Assembly (NCBI RefSeq): GCF_030268205.1
Contig: NZ_BSQF01000003.1
Span: forward strand, 111,687 to 175,686
Source of the DNA: Allomuricauda sp. NBRC 101325
GTDB lineage: Bacteria; Bacteroidota; Bacteroidia; Flavobacteriales; Flavobacteriaceae
Direction: 5' to 3'
DNA: 64,000 nt
In this document: in pieces, positions 24,738 through 34,320 of the stretch
Layout of the letters: each line of letters starts with the position of its first letter
Position numbering within the stretch: the first letter of the stretch is position 1
Translations under genes and position numbers: made by a program
The notes under the pieces: model-generated
The model's input: the letters and a program-made list of their open reading frames with translations, nothing else
What the model was told of the DNA's origin: nothing
The model's database searches: none

Positions 24738-27700
24738 ATGAAATTACTTTCCAGAGTATTCCCTGCCTTATTTTGGGTCGGCCTTTTATTATTTGCTTCA
24801 TGCAGTTCGTCCAGCGCAGAAATTATAAACTTAAGGGTTGGTTATGCCGTTCAGCCCTTGGCTATTGAAGATGAAAATCCTTTGTTCGGTTGGCAAATGA
24901 AGTCCGAAAAAATAGGTCAAGAACAATTGGCTTATCAAATTAAAGTTGCAAAGGCAGACGGAACCAATGTTTGGGATAGTGGAAAAGTTGAAAGTGGTTT
25001 GTCCAATAATATTGCTTATCAAGGCAAGGCTTTGGAGGCAGAATCTGATTACAAATGGGAGTTGACCGTTTGGGATGTAGATGGAAAAAGCTATACCCAC
25101 ACATCAAGTTTTGAAACCGGTTTAATGAATCCGGAAATGGCGGCTTGGGACGGGGCACAATTTATTGGAACCAATTCGTTGACATTGGATGCCGCTTCGG
25201 CCATATTGTTTGATGTGGAAACCGACATTCAGATTGTAGAGGGAAACACTGCATCATTGGTTATTGGAGCGAACGATTTTAGGTTCAATGATAAGTTTCA
25301 AAACATCAATAACGCAGAGGGGGAAAATTATCTACGCATCCAAATAGATGTTTCTGGAGTAGGGACAGCCAAGGGTGCAGCCATCCACTTGTATCGTGTA
25401 GGGTTTGCCAAAGAGGATTCGCCGGAAACTCCCTATATGACGATTTCAAAGGCAAACTATCCGGGAAGCAATATCAACCAATTGCTTACTTCTGCTAATA
25501 AATTTAACTCCAACACTTTTAAAATCAATGTAAATGCCAGTAATATTCTGATCAAGATCAATGGCGAAACTTTACTTTTGGAGCCAGATGACCCCAATAA
25601 TCCAATTCCTCCGCAATTCAGGAACTATGGGTTCAATGTTACTGGAACCGATGGAGGAGGCAATTACTTGACCTATCCACACATTAATTCCATTGGTTTT
25701 GCCTCCGAACCTGGTAGTAAGGTGATTTTTAAGGACTATAAGATTTTAAATTCTGGAAAGAGCAATCCTGGGAACAATACCCTTTTTGCAAAGGAAACCG
25801 GGGCCACATATGCGCTCTTTGATGGCCTTGATGGCGTTTCGGTAAAGCCCGATGGAAGTATTGAGGTAAGCAATAATTCGGATAAATCCATAATTGATTA
25901 TGCAGACCCAAGTTTTGGTTCTGCAACTATGTTGAGGTCCAGTTTTAACACTCAGGATAAAAAAATTGCTAAGGCAAAATTGTATGTGACCTCCATGGGA
26001 TCTAATGAGGTGTACATTAATGGAAAAAGAATAGGAGAGGACTGGTTTGCTCCTGGGGCTACCCAATTTCGCGAAACCTTGGGGTATTTTGCCTACGATG
26101 TTACCCAAAATGTTCAGCAAGGAGAAAATGCTATTGGGGCACTTATTTTTCCGGGTTGGTATACTGGATATATGACGTACACTCCGGGAAATTTCAACTT
26201 TTTTGGGGATACCGAGGGCTTATTGACCAAATTGGTGGTATCGTATGAGGACGGAAGCGAACAAACTGTCGTATCCAACCCAGAATCATGGAAAATCTAT
26301 ACTAATGGCCCTGTGGAATACGGGAGCTTTTTTCAGGGAGAGCGCTATAATGCTCTCAAAGAAGAAAATATTGCTGTAAATGGGGATGTGTTGGGATGGA
26401 CCACTGCAGCATATGATGATTCAAATTGGACTGCGGCAGAGGTGGTACAACCAAGAGATTGGATAGATTTTGATATTGTTTCCCGCTACGACAACCCTGT
26501 TCGTGTTGTGGAACAGTTAAAGGCGAAAGACGTCATGGAAATCCATAGTGAGGATGAAACCACCTATACTTACAATATGGGTGTGAACATGGTGGGAGTG
26601 CCCTCGATTACCGTGCCTGAGGGATGGCTCAAAAAAGGAGATACGGTGGTCTTGCGATACGGGGAGCAGTTGTATCCCGGTTTGGAGGGGGATGAACCAC
26701 AATATATCGAAATGTACGGCTATGAAAAGGGTAAGGGGGTTGCAGGACGTATTTTAACCGAAAATTACCGAGCTGCAATGGCCACCGATTTTTATATAGC
26801 GAAAGGAGAGGGTCAAACCACAATTCAACCAAGAACTACATTTAGAGGATACCAATATATTCAGATCACATTGCCAAATCATAAGGGAGCATTGCCTTTA
26901 GATAATGTGGTCGGTCTTTCGCTTTCTTCGGACAAATTACCAACAGGAACATATTTGGCTTCAACTTCGGATGGCACTACTGGAGAATTGGCCAATCAAC
27001 TCTTTAAAAATATTCAACGTAGCCAATTGGGTAATTTCTTCACTTTGCCTACCGACTGTCCACAGCGTAATGAGCGAATGGGATGGACCGGTGATGCACA
27101 GGCCTATACCCGAACAGGAACCTATAATTCTGACACTTATAATTTCTTTAGACAATGGATGGTGGCTTTGCGGGATGATCAAGGAGTAGGAAGTGATACC
27201 GAAGCTGCAGGCGGGATTGGCAGTACGGTTCCAACCTACAATATGTCCGATGATACTACTTTTGCCGATGGCACAACATGGGCTGCTGCCGTGTGTATGG
27301 TGCCTTGGCAATTGTATGTGCAATATGGCGACACTAAAGTGATCAAAGAAAATATGCAGACCATGCGTTTATGGTTGGATGGGATGGATCATTATGATTT
27401 TAGTGCGGAATACTCGCATTTATCTTCAAAAACTACTGGACTTGCAGATTGGTTGGCCATGGACAACAATACCCCTGCGGAGTTGGTGAACAATGCCATA
27501 TATATTTACATGATGGAAGTAACTTCTATTATGGCGGATGCCATTGGAGAATCTGAGTATGCAAAGATATTGAGTGATCGTCATCAACTTGCCAAAGCGG
27601 AATGGAACCAATTGTTTGTGGATCCTGATTCGGGAAGAACCAGAAACCTTCAAGGATTTATAGTGCATTCACAATCTTCCTATGCCACACCTCTTAATTT

Positions 27701-28475
27701 TAATGTGTTCAGCGACGAAAACAAGCCCAAGGCGGAAGCATTGTTGGCAGGTTTGGTAGCCGAACCATCCACCAGTAACACAACGGCAGATGGTACACGT
27801 GTGGTGTATCCGAGTCGACAAGGGCCATTGGGCGGTTTTGGAATGAACACTGAACAGGTTACCGAAGATTTCTTGCCCTACACTATTACAACAGGTTTTT
27901 CTGGAACGCCGAATATTTTGCCCTCATTGAGTAGAGGAGGTAAGGTAGATGAGGCCTATAAATTGTTTTCCAGTACGGATTATACTTCGTGGTTGTATCC
28001 GGTGACCAAAGGCGCAACATCAATTTGGGAGCGTTGGAACGGTTTTAAGGCAGCCTTTAAGGAAAACAATGAAAACCGAATGAATTCATTCAACCACTTT
28101 GCTTTGGGTGCGGTGGGCCAATGGATGTATGAATTCCAATTGGGAATAACCACAGATCATGGAAATGGTAAAGCAGGATACAAGAATTTTGTACTTCAAC
28201 CCCAAGTGGCGGGGTCATTTGAATCTTTGTCCGGAAGTTACGATTCCAATTACGGTAAAATTTATAGTAGTTGGACTTCGGATGGAGCGGGCAATATGAC
28301 TTCTTATAGTGCAACTGTGCCAGCCAATACCAAAGCAACACTCTATTTGCCAATGGATTTAGATGCAAGTACAATTGCCATGGAAGGTGTTTCTTATAAA
28401 GGAACCGAAGAACGAAATGGCATTGATGTTGAGGTTTTTGAATTGAGTTCAGGAACCTTTGAATTCAAAAAATAA
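24738..28475 (+). CDS. GH78 alpha-L-rhamnosidase, lipoprotein
   Basis: A lipoprotein signal MKLLSRVFPALFWVGLLLFASC precedes an Ig-like region, a large lectin-like insert (~150-360), the rhamnosidase N-terminal and beta domains, and an alpha/alpha barrel. The GH78 signature DCPQRNERMGWTGD begins at residue ~773, and Glu779 matches the conserved catalytic acid. A C-terminal beta domain ends at residue 1245. The enzyme should release terminal L-rhamnose from polysaccharides or glycosides at the cell surface or in the periplasm, feeding the divergent catabolic operon. The insert between the Ig-like and catalytic parts is longer than in minimal GH78 enzymes. No SusC/SusD pair is present here. Confidence 0.92.
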   Translation: MKLLSRVFPALFWVGLLLFASCSSSSAEIINLRVGYAVQPLAIEDENPLFGWQMKSEKIGQEQLAYQIKVAKADGTNVWDSGKVESGLSNNIAYQGKALEAESDYKWELTVWDVDGKSYTHTSSFETGLMNPEMAAWDGAQFIGTNSLTLDAASAILFDVETDIQIVEGNTASLVIGANDFRFNDKFQNINNAEGENYLRIQIDVSGVGTAKGAAIHLYRVGFAKEDSPETPYMTISKANYPGSNINQLLTSANKFNSNTFKINVNASNILIKINGETLLLEPDDPNNPIPPQFRNYGFNVTGTDGGGNYLTYPHINSIGFASEPGSKVIFKDYKILNSGKSNPGNNTLFAKETGATYALFDGLDGVSVKPDGSIEVSNNSDKSIIDYADPSFGSATMLRSSFNTQDKKIAKAKLYVTSMGSNEVYINGKRIGEDWFAPGATQFRETLGYFAYDVTQNVQQGENAIGALIFPGWYTGYMTYTPGNFNFFGDTEGLLTKLVVSYEDGSEQTVVSNPESWKIYTNGPVEYGSFFQGERYNALKEENIAVNGDVLGWTTAAYDDSNWTAAEVVQPRDWIDFDIVSRYDNPVRVVEQLKAKDVMEIHSEDETTYTYNMGVNMVGVPSITVPEGWLKKGDTVVLRYGEQLYPGLEGDEPQYIEMYGYEKGKGVAGRILTENYRAAMATDFYIAKGEGQTTIQPRTTFRGYQYIQITLPNHKGALPLDNVVGLSLSSDKLPTGTYLASTSDGTTGELANQLFKNIQRSQLGNFFTLPTDCPQRNERMGWTGDAQAYTRTGTYNSDTYNFFRQWMVALRDDQGVGSDTEAAGGIGSTVPTYNMSDDTTFADGTTWAAAVCMVPWQLYVQYGDTKVIKENMQTMRLWLDGMDHYDFSAEYSHLSSKTTGLADWLAMDNNTPAELVNNAIYIYMMEVTSIMADAIGESEYAKILSDRHQLAKAEWNQLFVDPDSGRTRNLQGFIVHSQSSYATPLNFNVFSDENKPKAEALLAGLVAEPSTSNTTADGTRVVYPSRQGPLGGFGMNTEQVTEDFLPYTITTGFSGTPNILPSLSRGGKVDEAYKLFSSTDYTSWLYPVTKGATSIWERWNGFKAAFKENNENRMNSFNHFALGAVGQWMYEFQLGITTDHGNGKAGYKNFVLQPQVAGSFESLSGSYDSNYGKIYSSWTSDGAGNMTSYSATVPANTKATLYLPMDLDASTIAMEGVSYKGTEERNGIDVEVFELSSGTFEFKK

Positions 28476-28485
28476 CAGTAACTAA

Positions 28486-28538
28486 TTGCCAATTTTTGTA
28501 TTGGATGTCGATTTACTTTCCGATGCAAAAATTGGCAA
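28486..28538. repeat. 13-bp inverted repeat across the mnmE 3' end
   Basis: TTGCCAATTTTTG (28486-28498) and CAAAAATTGGCAA (28526-28538) are perfect complements with a 27-nt loop. The right arm lies inside the last codons of mnmE (minus strand) and the left arm is in the 37-bp gap between the convergent rhamnosidase and mnmE genes. It could end transcription in both directions, though the loop is long. Confidence 0.5.
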
Positions 28539-29883
28539 AAATATTACCCAAAAGGTCATCTGTGGTAACGCTTCCTGTGATTTCTCCCAAGTGATATAAA
28601 GCTTGGCGAATATCAATGGCCATTAAATCACTGGAAAGCTCCATATCCATCCCTTCCTTCACTTTTTGGATTTCTTCAAGAGCTTTTAGCAGGGCATCAT
28701 AATGTCTGCTATTGCTGATAATGGTGCTATCCCCACTCAATGCACCTGAATCGACAAGGGATAATAGTTTTGCTTCCAGTTCTGCAATTCCATTTTTAAA
28801 CTTGGCCGAAAGAAACAGCACATTTGGAATTTCAAGTTTAATCTTTTCAATTTGAGATTCGTTTAGCAAATCCATTTTATTGCAGATAGGTAACAATTGC
28901 TTGTTCGGATAACGGGTTTGGATTTGTTTCAATTCATTGGTATCAAAATCCATCCCATCAAATAAATAAATAATAAGTCGGGCTTTTTCAATTTTATCAA
29001 AAGTCCGTTCAATGCCAATTTTCTCGACTACATCTTCGGTTTCGCGGATACCAGCGGTGTCAATAAATCGAAAATTTATGCCTTTTATGCTGATGTGGTC
29101 TTCTACAGTATCGCGGGTGGTCCCTGCAATTTCACTTACAATAGCTCTTTCTTCATTCAAAAGCGCATTTAAAAGAGTGGATTTACCCACATTGGGTTGC
29201 CCAACAATAGCTACAGGAATCCCATGTTTGATCACATTTCCAAGTGCGAATGAATCAATCAATTTCTTAAGTACTTCACTGATCCGATTCAATAGTTGAT
29301 TAAACTGGGTACGATCAGCAAACTCTACATCTTCCTCAGAAAAATCCAATTCCAACTCGATCAATGAGGCAAAATTTAGTAGTTCTTCGCGCAATTTTTG
29401 AATTTCGTTACTGAAACCTCCTCGCATCTGCTGCATGGCGATATCATGTGCCGCTTCGCTGTCACTGGCTATCAAATCGGCCACGGCTTCAGCCTGACTC
29501 AAATCCATTTTACCATTCAAAAATGCTCTCAAAGTAAATTCACCCGCGGAGGCATTTCGGCATCCATTGCGCAATAATAATTGGATAATTTGCTGTTGGA
29601 TATAAGGAGAACCGTGACAAGATATTTCAGCCACATTTTCACCTGTATAGGAGTGAGGTCCTTTAAAAATGGACACCAAAGCTTCATCCAAAATTTTGGA
29701 ATCGTCCACAATATGCCCTAAATGTATGGTATGGCTTTTTTGTTTGGACAGACTTTTGCCCTTAATGGATTTAAAAACGGAATCCGTAAGGCTAATGGCA
29801 TCTGGTCCCGAAACCCGAATCACGGCAATGGCACCTGTTCCAGAAGCTGTTGCCAAAGCTACAATGTTATCTGTATGCGACAT
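28513..29883 (-). CDS. mnmE: tRNA modification GTPase MnmE
   Basis: N-terminal tetrahydrofolate-binding domain begins DNIVALATASGTGAIAVIRVSG. The G domain has P-loop GQPNVGKST, switch II DTAGIRE and CNKMD specificity motif. The protein ends in the invariant FCIGK, whose Cys acts in the reaction. With MnmG it installs carboxymethylaminomethyl groups on wobble uridine of several tRNAs. ATG 29881-29883 (MSHTDN) is chosen over a GTG two codons upstream. About 456 residues, full length. It stands alone, convergent with the rhamnosidase. Confidence 0.97.
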   Translation of the reverse strand: MSHTDNIVALATASGTGAIAVIRVSGPDAISLTDSVFKSIKGKSLSKQKSHTIHLGHIVDDSKILDEALVSIFKGPHSYTGENVAEISCHGSPYIQQQIIQLLLRNGCRNASAGEFTLRAFLNGKMDLSQAEAVADLIASDSEAAHDIAMQQMRGGFSNEIQKLREELLNFASLIELELDFSEEDVEFADRTQFNQLLNRISEVLKKLIDSFALGNVIKHGIPVAIVGQPNVGKSTLLNALLNEERAIVSEIAGTTRDTVEDHISIKGINFRFIDTAGIRETEDVVEKIGIERTFDKIEKARLIIYLFDGMDFDTNELKQIQTRYPNKQLLPICNKMDLLNESQIEKIKLEIPNVLFLSAKFKNGIAELEAKLLSLVDSGALSGDSTIISNSRHYDALLKALEEIQKVKEGMDMELSSDLMAIDIRQALYHLGEITGSVTTDDLLGNIFANFCIGK

Positions 29884-29945
29884 GGGCACAAAAGTACAAA
29901 TTAGCTGCCGTATGTAACATTTTTGGAAATTTGTATACTAATGAG

Positions 29946-30332
29946 ATGAATCATCAAAATCAATCAAAAATGGAAGTTATTAATGAAAAATTGGTTAGAA
30001 CGGACAATACGTTGCTTGCCATCACGCACCTGACCCAACTGTTGGGTTACGTTATAGGCTTTGGGAGCCTAATTGTTCCTTTGATTATTTGGTTATCTTC
30101 TAAAGATCGGGTTGAAGGAATGGATGAACATGGAAAGTCGATAATCAACTTTCAACTGAGCTTGATACTGTACATCATCGTAAGTATTCCAGCTATTTTA
30201 TTGTTAGGATTGGGCATATTGGGGCTTATCGCAACTGGAATATTGGGATTTGTGTTACCAATAGTGAATGCTGTACGAGCTGCAAACGGGGAATCGCCTT
30301 CTAATTTTATGACCATCAGATTTATAAACTAA
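29946..30332 (+). CDS. DUF4870 domain membrane protein
   Basis: A soluble N-terminus (MNHQNQSKMEVINEKL) leads to membrane helices LLGYVIGFGSLIVPLIIWL, LILYIIVSIPAILLLGLGI and a third ending IVNAVRAANGE. The motif VEGMDEHGKSIINFQLSL with its HGK...NFQ pattern is the DUF4870 hallmark. 128 residues; function unknown, inner membrane. The ATG at 29946 is used, with ATG 29970 as alternative. It is divergent from mnmE by 62 bp and ends at a bidirectional terminator. Confidence 0.85.
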   Translation: MNHQNQSKMEVINEKLVRTDNTLLAITHLTQLLGYVIGFGSLIVPLIIWLSSKDRVEGMDEHGKSIINFQLSLILYIIVSIPAILLLGLGILGLIATGILGFVLPIVNAVRAANGESPSNFMTIRFIN

Positions 30333-30364
30333 AAAAAAGCCGAAACAATTGTTTCGGCTTTTTA
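30332..30364. terminator. Bidirectional terminator between DUF4870 gene and dnaN
   Basis: AAGCCGAAAC (30337-30346) and GTTTCGGCTT (30351-30360) pair over 10 bp with an AATT loop. Runs of A on the left and T on the right let it serve both convergent genes. Confidence 0.95.
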
Positions 30365-30383
30365 AGTATGGTTGAGTAGTTAT

Positions 30384-31502
30384 TTAATTGTTCAGCATTA
30401 CCGGCATTACCAACATGGTCACGTTTTCCCCTTCATCCAAACCATCAATTGGGGTTAAGATACCAGCTCTGTTTGGTAAGCTCATTTCCAAAGAAACATC
30501 ATCGGATGTCAAATTGTTGAGCATTTCTACCAAGAATCTTGAGTTGAAACCAATCTGCATATCATCACCTTGGTAGGAGCATGATAATCTTTCCTCAGCT
30601 TTGTTGCTGTAATCCACATCCTCCGCAGAAATATTCAATTCTGCACCCGCAATTTTAAGACGGATTTGATGTGTGGTTTTGTTGGAGAAAATAGAAACCC
30701 TACGCACCGAACTCAAGAATTGGTTTCTGGAGATGGTCAATTTGTTAGGGTTCTCTTTTGGAATTACCGCTTCGTAATTAGGATATTTCCCATCAATCAA
30801 TCGGCAAATCAATTCGGTATTGTCAAAGCTAAATTTAGCATTGCTATCGTTGTATTCAATGGTAACCTCAGATTCAGACCCGGCCAAAATCCCTTTTAAA
30901 AGGGTCAATGGTTTTTTCGGCATAATGAATTCTGCCACTTGGGACGCGGACACATCCTGACGTTGATATTTTACCAATTTGTGTGCATCGGTCGCAACAA
31001 AGGTCAGGTTCTCCGGAGAAAACTGGAAAAATACGCCACTCATTACAGGGCGAAGATCATCGTTTCCTGCTGCGAAAATGGTTTTGTTGATGGCCGTTGC
31101 CAATATATCGCCTAAAAGGGTAGTGGAACTCGGATTTGATACTTCCACCGCTTTTGGAAATTCAGCACCATCGGCATAGGCCAAAGCATATTTACCGTGA
31201 TTGGAACTTATCTCCACCGTATTGTTATCCTCAACAACAAAAGTCAAAGGTTGTTCCGGAAATGTTTTTAAGGTATCCAACAACAAACGTGCAGGAACCG
31301 CAATGGTACCTTCGGAGTCGGAGTCCACTTCAAGCACGGTACTCATGGTTGTTTCCAAATCGGAAGCCGAAACGGTAAGCTGTGTTTTGTCTAGATCGAA
31401 CAAAAAATTGTCCAGAATGGGCAGGGTGTTACTATTGTTGATAACTCCTCCCAAAACCTGTAGTTGTTTTAGTAAATATGTACTGGATACGATAAACTTC
31501 AT
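30384..31502 (-). CDS. dnaN: DNA polymerase III beta subunit (sliding clamp)
   Basis: Full-length 372-residue clamp beginning MKFIVSSTYLLKQLQVLGGVI and ending in a hydrophobic tail VTMLVMPVMLNN. Three repeated domains are visible, for example NTLPILDNFLFDL, GVFFQFSPENLTFVATDAHKL and VDYSNKAEERLSCSYQG. It forms a dimeric ring holding polymerase and repair partners on DNA. Start ATG 31500-31502; a TTG one codon upstream is less likely. No dnaA or recF lies nearby, unlike the classic origin arrangement. It stands alone with its own promoter. Confidence 0.98.
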   Translation of the reverse strand: MKFIVSSTYLLKQLQVLGGVINNSNTLPILDNFLFDLDKTQLTVSASDLETTMSTVLEVDSDSEGTIAVPARLLLDTLKTFPEQPLTFVVEDNNTVEISSNHGKYALAYADGAEFPKAVEVSNPSSTTLLGDILATAINKTIFAAGNDDLRPVMSGVFFQFSPENLTFVATDAHKLVKYQRQDVSASQVAEFIMPKKPLTLLKGILAGSESEVTIEYNDSNAKFSFDNTELICRLIDGKYPNYEAVIPKENPNKLTISRNQFLSSVRRVSIFSNKTTHQIRLKIAGAELNISAEDVDYSNKAEERLSCSYQGDDMQIGFNSRFLVEMLNNLTSDDVSLEMSLPNRAGILTPIDGLDEGENVTMLVMPVMLNN

Positions 31503-31575
31503 CAAAGAAAGCCTTTAGTATTTATGCCTATTGGGTTGAAATTACCTGAAAATAGGCCTTTGGATTAGATTAAAG

Positions 31576-31583
31576 CAAATATA
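31576..31583 (-). promoter_or_regulatory. Promoter -7 element of dnaN
   Basis: On the minus strand this is TATATTTG, a perfect TAnnTTTG. Transcription would start near 31568, giving a leader of about 65 nt. A TTTTG lies 24 bp upstream, slightly far for a -33 element. Confidence 0.6.
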
Positions 31584-31622
31584 TTTTAAAAGGTCTAAGT
31601 AAAGAAACAAAATTATCAACAC

Positions 31623-33287
31623 TTAGGTGCTGAATTTCCGCTTTCGGTAAAACCCAAAAAACACCCCAAAAATGATGGTCAACACTAATGGAAGACCAAT
31701 ATTTATGAGCTGCCATTTGGTTTTTTGTTCCGCAATTTTCTTCACGTCCAACAATGGGATGGAAACCTTTTTGTTTCGAATGTTAATAAGCCCAGTGTTG
31801 TCCAACAAATAATTGGTGCTGTTTACCAAAAATTCCTTGTTGCCGTAAAAGTTACTGGTCCATTTGTCAAATCCCAATTCCAGAGGTCTGCCATTCCGAA
31901 GTTGGTTTTTGATGATATCTCCATCAGAGATCACGATCATTTTGTTCTCAGATCCATTCTCCAAGGTATTTTGAAGCTTTAAGGGCTTCACTCGATTTTT
32001 GTACATGGAAGTGAAATTCCCCTCGATCAATACCGCCAATGGTAAATTGCCATTGTTGTAGGTGGTTTGGTCGGGTTGTTGATTGATCATATCCAAACTG
32101 ATTTGTCGAGGTACACCATCTGTTTTGGACAAAGGTGAACTTTGAAGCAACACGGTTTTTTGATAATCGTTCTCCAAGAGATCCATCGGGCTGGTAAATT
32201 GTAACCGAACCGCTTCAATATTGGTGTTGATAGGGTGATTGTTCTTCGAAATTACCATCGGATAATAAAACCATGGTAAGGGGTTGTACTGTGAATCATT
32301 TCCCTCACCCGAGGCCAAAACAATCTGAGTAAAATAGAGATCGTTCACCAAAACAGTGTTGATACGAACCCCATATTTAAAGAACAGATCTTTTAAGTTC
32401 AACTCTCTTGGAATGGCAAAGGCCGTACCTCCACCAGCATAAATGCTGTCCATTTCCATGGCCACCTGGTCTACCATCCAAATGGATTTCCCTCCTTGAA
32501 CCATAAATTGGTCCATTACATATTTTTCCTGGTCGGTAAAAGCTTCTGTGGGTTTGGCAACAATGGCAAGATCAAAGTTTTTCAATTGGTCAAGCACTTG
32601 TTGTGGATTAGTGGTAACCGAATCCAACGTAATAGCACCAATATTGTAATAATCCCGAATGGTGGTCAAATAATCCGCAAGATAAACGTCGTTTAACTCT
32701 CCATTCCCTTTGATGACGGCCACACTTTTTTTATCAGTGATGCTTAATTTGGTAAACGCATCCGCAAAGGCATATTCCAATTGCTGCACTGAATTGTTGA
32801 TGCGTTCCTCCGCAGAAGAGCCCAATTTGTTCTTCAATAATGGTACACGAACCGTTTGGTCATTAAAATTGACCATGGCCCATGGAAATACCATTTCGTT
32901 GGATACTTTTCCATTTTCTTCAATAGTGACATTGGCAGGTTGCAATCCCAAACTTTGCAATTGGGCGACTGTTTCCTGTGGGTTTTCAGAATCTTCCAAC
33001 GGATCCACCAAATTGTATTGAATGTTGCTGTTTATTGCTTCGAAGGATTCCAATAACTGAATGGTTTCTGTTTTCAGTTTAGCAAATTCAGCGGGGATAT
33101 TTCCTTCCAACAACACATCGACGATTACAGGCCCATCAAATTTTTGGGCTACCTCAATGGCAGGTTCGGATAAGGTATATCGTTTGTCTTCCGTTAAATC
33201 GAGTCGGGTGTATAAAAAACTGGCTACAACGTTGAGCAAAACAACAACTACCAGAGCCTTAACGATGGATAACAAATACTTTCCCAT
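31623..33287 (-). CDS. gldG: Gliding motility ABC transporter component GldG
   Basis: An N-terminal membrane helix (KALVVVVLLNVVASFLYT) is followed by LDLTEDKRYTLSEPAIEVA, the GldG-type start of a large periplasmic domain, and a C-terminal helix (LINIGLPLVLTIIFGVFFGFY). The protein belongs to the auxiliary-transport group with GldF and is needed for gliding and T9SS-linked motility in Flavobacterium johnsoniae together with the ATPase GldA, which is not in this window. The start ATG 33285-33287 shares one base with the gldF stop (TAATG), so an upstream-extended frame to 33329 is rejected. 554 residues. Confidence 0.95.
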   Translation of the reverse strand: MGKYLLSIVKALVVVVLLNVVASFLYTRLDLTEDKRYTLSEPAIEVAQKFDGPVIVDVLLEGNIPAEFAKLKTETIQLLESFEAINSNIQYNLVDPLEDSENPQETVAQLQSLGLQPANVTIEENGKVSNEMVFPWAMVNFNDQTVRVPLLKNKLGSSAEERINNSVQQLEYAFADAFTKLSITDKKSVAVIKGNGELNDVYLADYLTTIRDYYNIGAITLDSVTTNPQQVLDQLKNFDLAIVAKPTEAFTDQEKYVMDQFMVQGGKSIWMVDQVAMEMDSIYAGGGTAFAIPRELNLKDLFFKYGVRINTVLVNDLYFTQIVLASGEGNDSQYNPLPWFYYPMVISKNNHPINTNIEAVRLQFTSPMDLLENDYQKTVLLQSSPLSKTDGVPRQISLDMINQQPDQTTYNNGNLPLAVLIEGNFTSMYKNRVKPLKLQNTLENGSENKMIVISDGDIIKNQLRNGRPLELGFDKWTSNFYGNKEFLVNSTNYLLDNTGLINIRNKKVSIPLLDVKKIAEQKTKWQLINIGLPLVLTIIFGVFFGFYRKRKFST

Positions 33288-34018
33288 TAGCGTGTCAATT
33301 GTTTTAAGCGTTCGAAGGTGAGATACCAAAACAGCAGCGTTAATGAAATAAAATAGACCAAATCGCGGGTGTCGATAACACCACGTGCAATACTATCAAA
33401 ATGGGATTTGGCACCCATGGCCTGAATCCATTGTTGGGTATCGCCATTTGGAAATAGCGAGGAAGCCGCATCAAACCCATTAAAAATGATAAAACACAAT
33501 AAAATGCCCACCAAAAATGCAATGATTTGATTGTCCGAAAGGGTAGAGGCGAAAATTCCAATGGCCGTATAACAACTGATCAAGAAAAGCAATCCGAAAT
33601 AGGAGCCCAATACCACACCAAGGTCATAATTGCCAGTTATGATTCCTAAATCTGTGATGGCAAAAACGTACACAATGGTTGGAATCACAGCGATAACGCA
33701 AAGCAGAAAAGCTCCCCAAAATTTGCCCAATACCAATTTCCAGACCGAAATGGGTTTGATCAATAAAAGCTCCAAAGTGCCCATTTTGCGTTCTTCGGAA
33801 AAACTTTTCATGGTAATGGCCGGTACCAAAAAGATAAAAATCCATGGAGCCAACAGGAAGAAGTTGCTCAGATCGGCAAAACCGTAATCGAAAATATTGT
33901 AGTCTCCTTTAAAGACCCATAAAAAGAGTCCATTGAGCAATAAAAACGATCCAACGATCAAATAACCGATGGGCGATGTAAAAAAGGATCGTACCTCTCT
34001 CTTAAAAATTGCAAACAT
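33287..34018 (-). CDS. gldF: Gliding motility ABC transporter permease GldF
   Basis: Six membrane helices, starting MFAIFKREVRSFFTSPIGYLIVG and including FLVPAITMKSFSEERKMGTLELLLIKPIS, a motif shared by ABC-2 permeases of the GldF/NosY group. It should form the membrane channel with GldG, powered by GldA. It overlaps gldG by one base (TAATG) downstream and the upstream monooxygenase-like gene by one base as well. 243 residues, full length. Confidence 0.95.
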   Translation of the reverse strand: MFAIFKREVRSFFTSPIGYLIVGSFLLLNGLFLWVFKGDYNIFDYGFADLSNFFLLAPWIFIFLVPAITMKSFSEERKMGTLELLLIKPISVWKLVLGKFWGAFLLCVIAVIPTIVYVFAITDLGIITGNYDLGVVLGSYFGLLFLISCYTAIGIFASTLSDNQIIAFLVGILLCFIIFNGFDAASSLFPNGDTQQWIQAMGAKSHFDSIARGVIDTRDLVYFISLTLLFWYLTFERLKQLTR

Positions 34019-34320
34019 TAAGATGGGTTTGTTGATTGAATTTTATTGACGCTCCATGCTTCGGGTTTGTCGGCGAACAATTTTTTGGTACTGCCCCACA
34101 CCGTCTTGAAAAAATCGGATTTCCGATAGTTTTCCAAGTCAGCTTCCTTGTCCCAAAAACTGTAGGTGAAAAATATGCAGGGATCATTAATATCCTGATA
34201 CAATTCCACCATATTACAGCCCTCAAAAGCCAAAATCCCATTTTTGGATTCGTCAAAGACTCGCTCAAAACTAGGAATATTTTCGGGTTTAAATGTCAGT
34301 TTTACGATGCGGATGAGCAT
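34018..34320 (-). CDS. Putative quinol monooxygenase-like ABM domain protein
   Basis: A 100-residue protein of dimeric alpha/beta ferredoxin-like type: MLIRIVKLTFKPENIPSFERVF, then FEGCNMVELYQDINDP and YSFWDKEADLENYRKSDFF, as in antibiotic-biosynthesis-monooxygenase (ABM) proteins. No catalytic residues can be assigned, since the family acts by shaping a pocket. It sits in tight coupling between the SAM-cleaving enzyme gene (adjacent stop and start) and gldF (TAATG overlap), a gene order that suggests shared expression and not obviously shared function. Confidence 0.85.
   Translation of the reverse strand: MLIRIVKLTFKPENIPSFERVFDESKNGILAFEGCNMVELYQDINDPCIFFTYSFWDKEADLENYRKSDFFKTVWGSTKKLFADKPEAWSVNKIQSTNPS

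Noticed and set aside
28476..30332. Link between mnmE, the DUF4870 protein and the rhamnose locus
   Set aside because: mnmE is convergent with the rhamnosidase and divergent from DUF4870, and these are ordinary housekeeping or unlinked genes.
30384..31622. dnaN region as a replication origin
   Set aside because: There is no dnaA, only one TTATCAACA-like word (31613-31621), and no AT-rich unwinding region with a box cluster.
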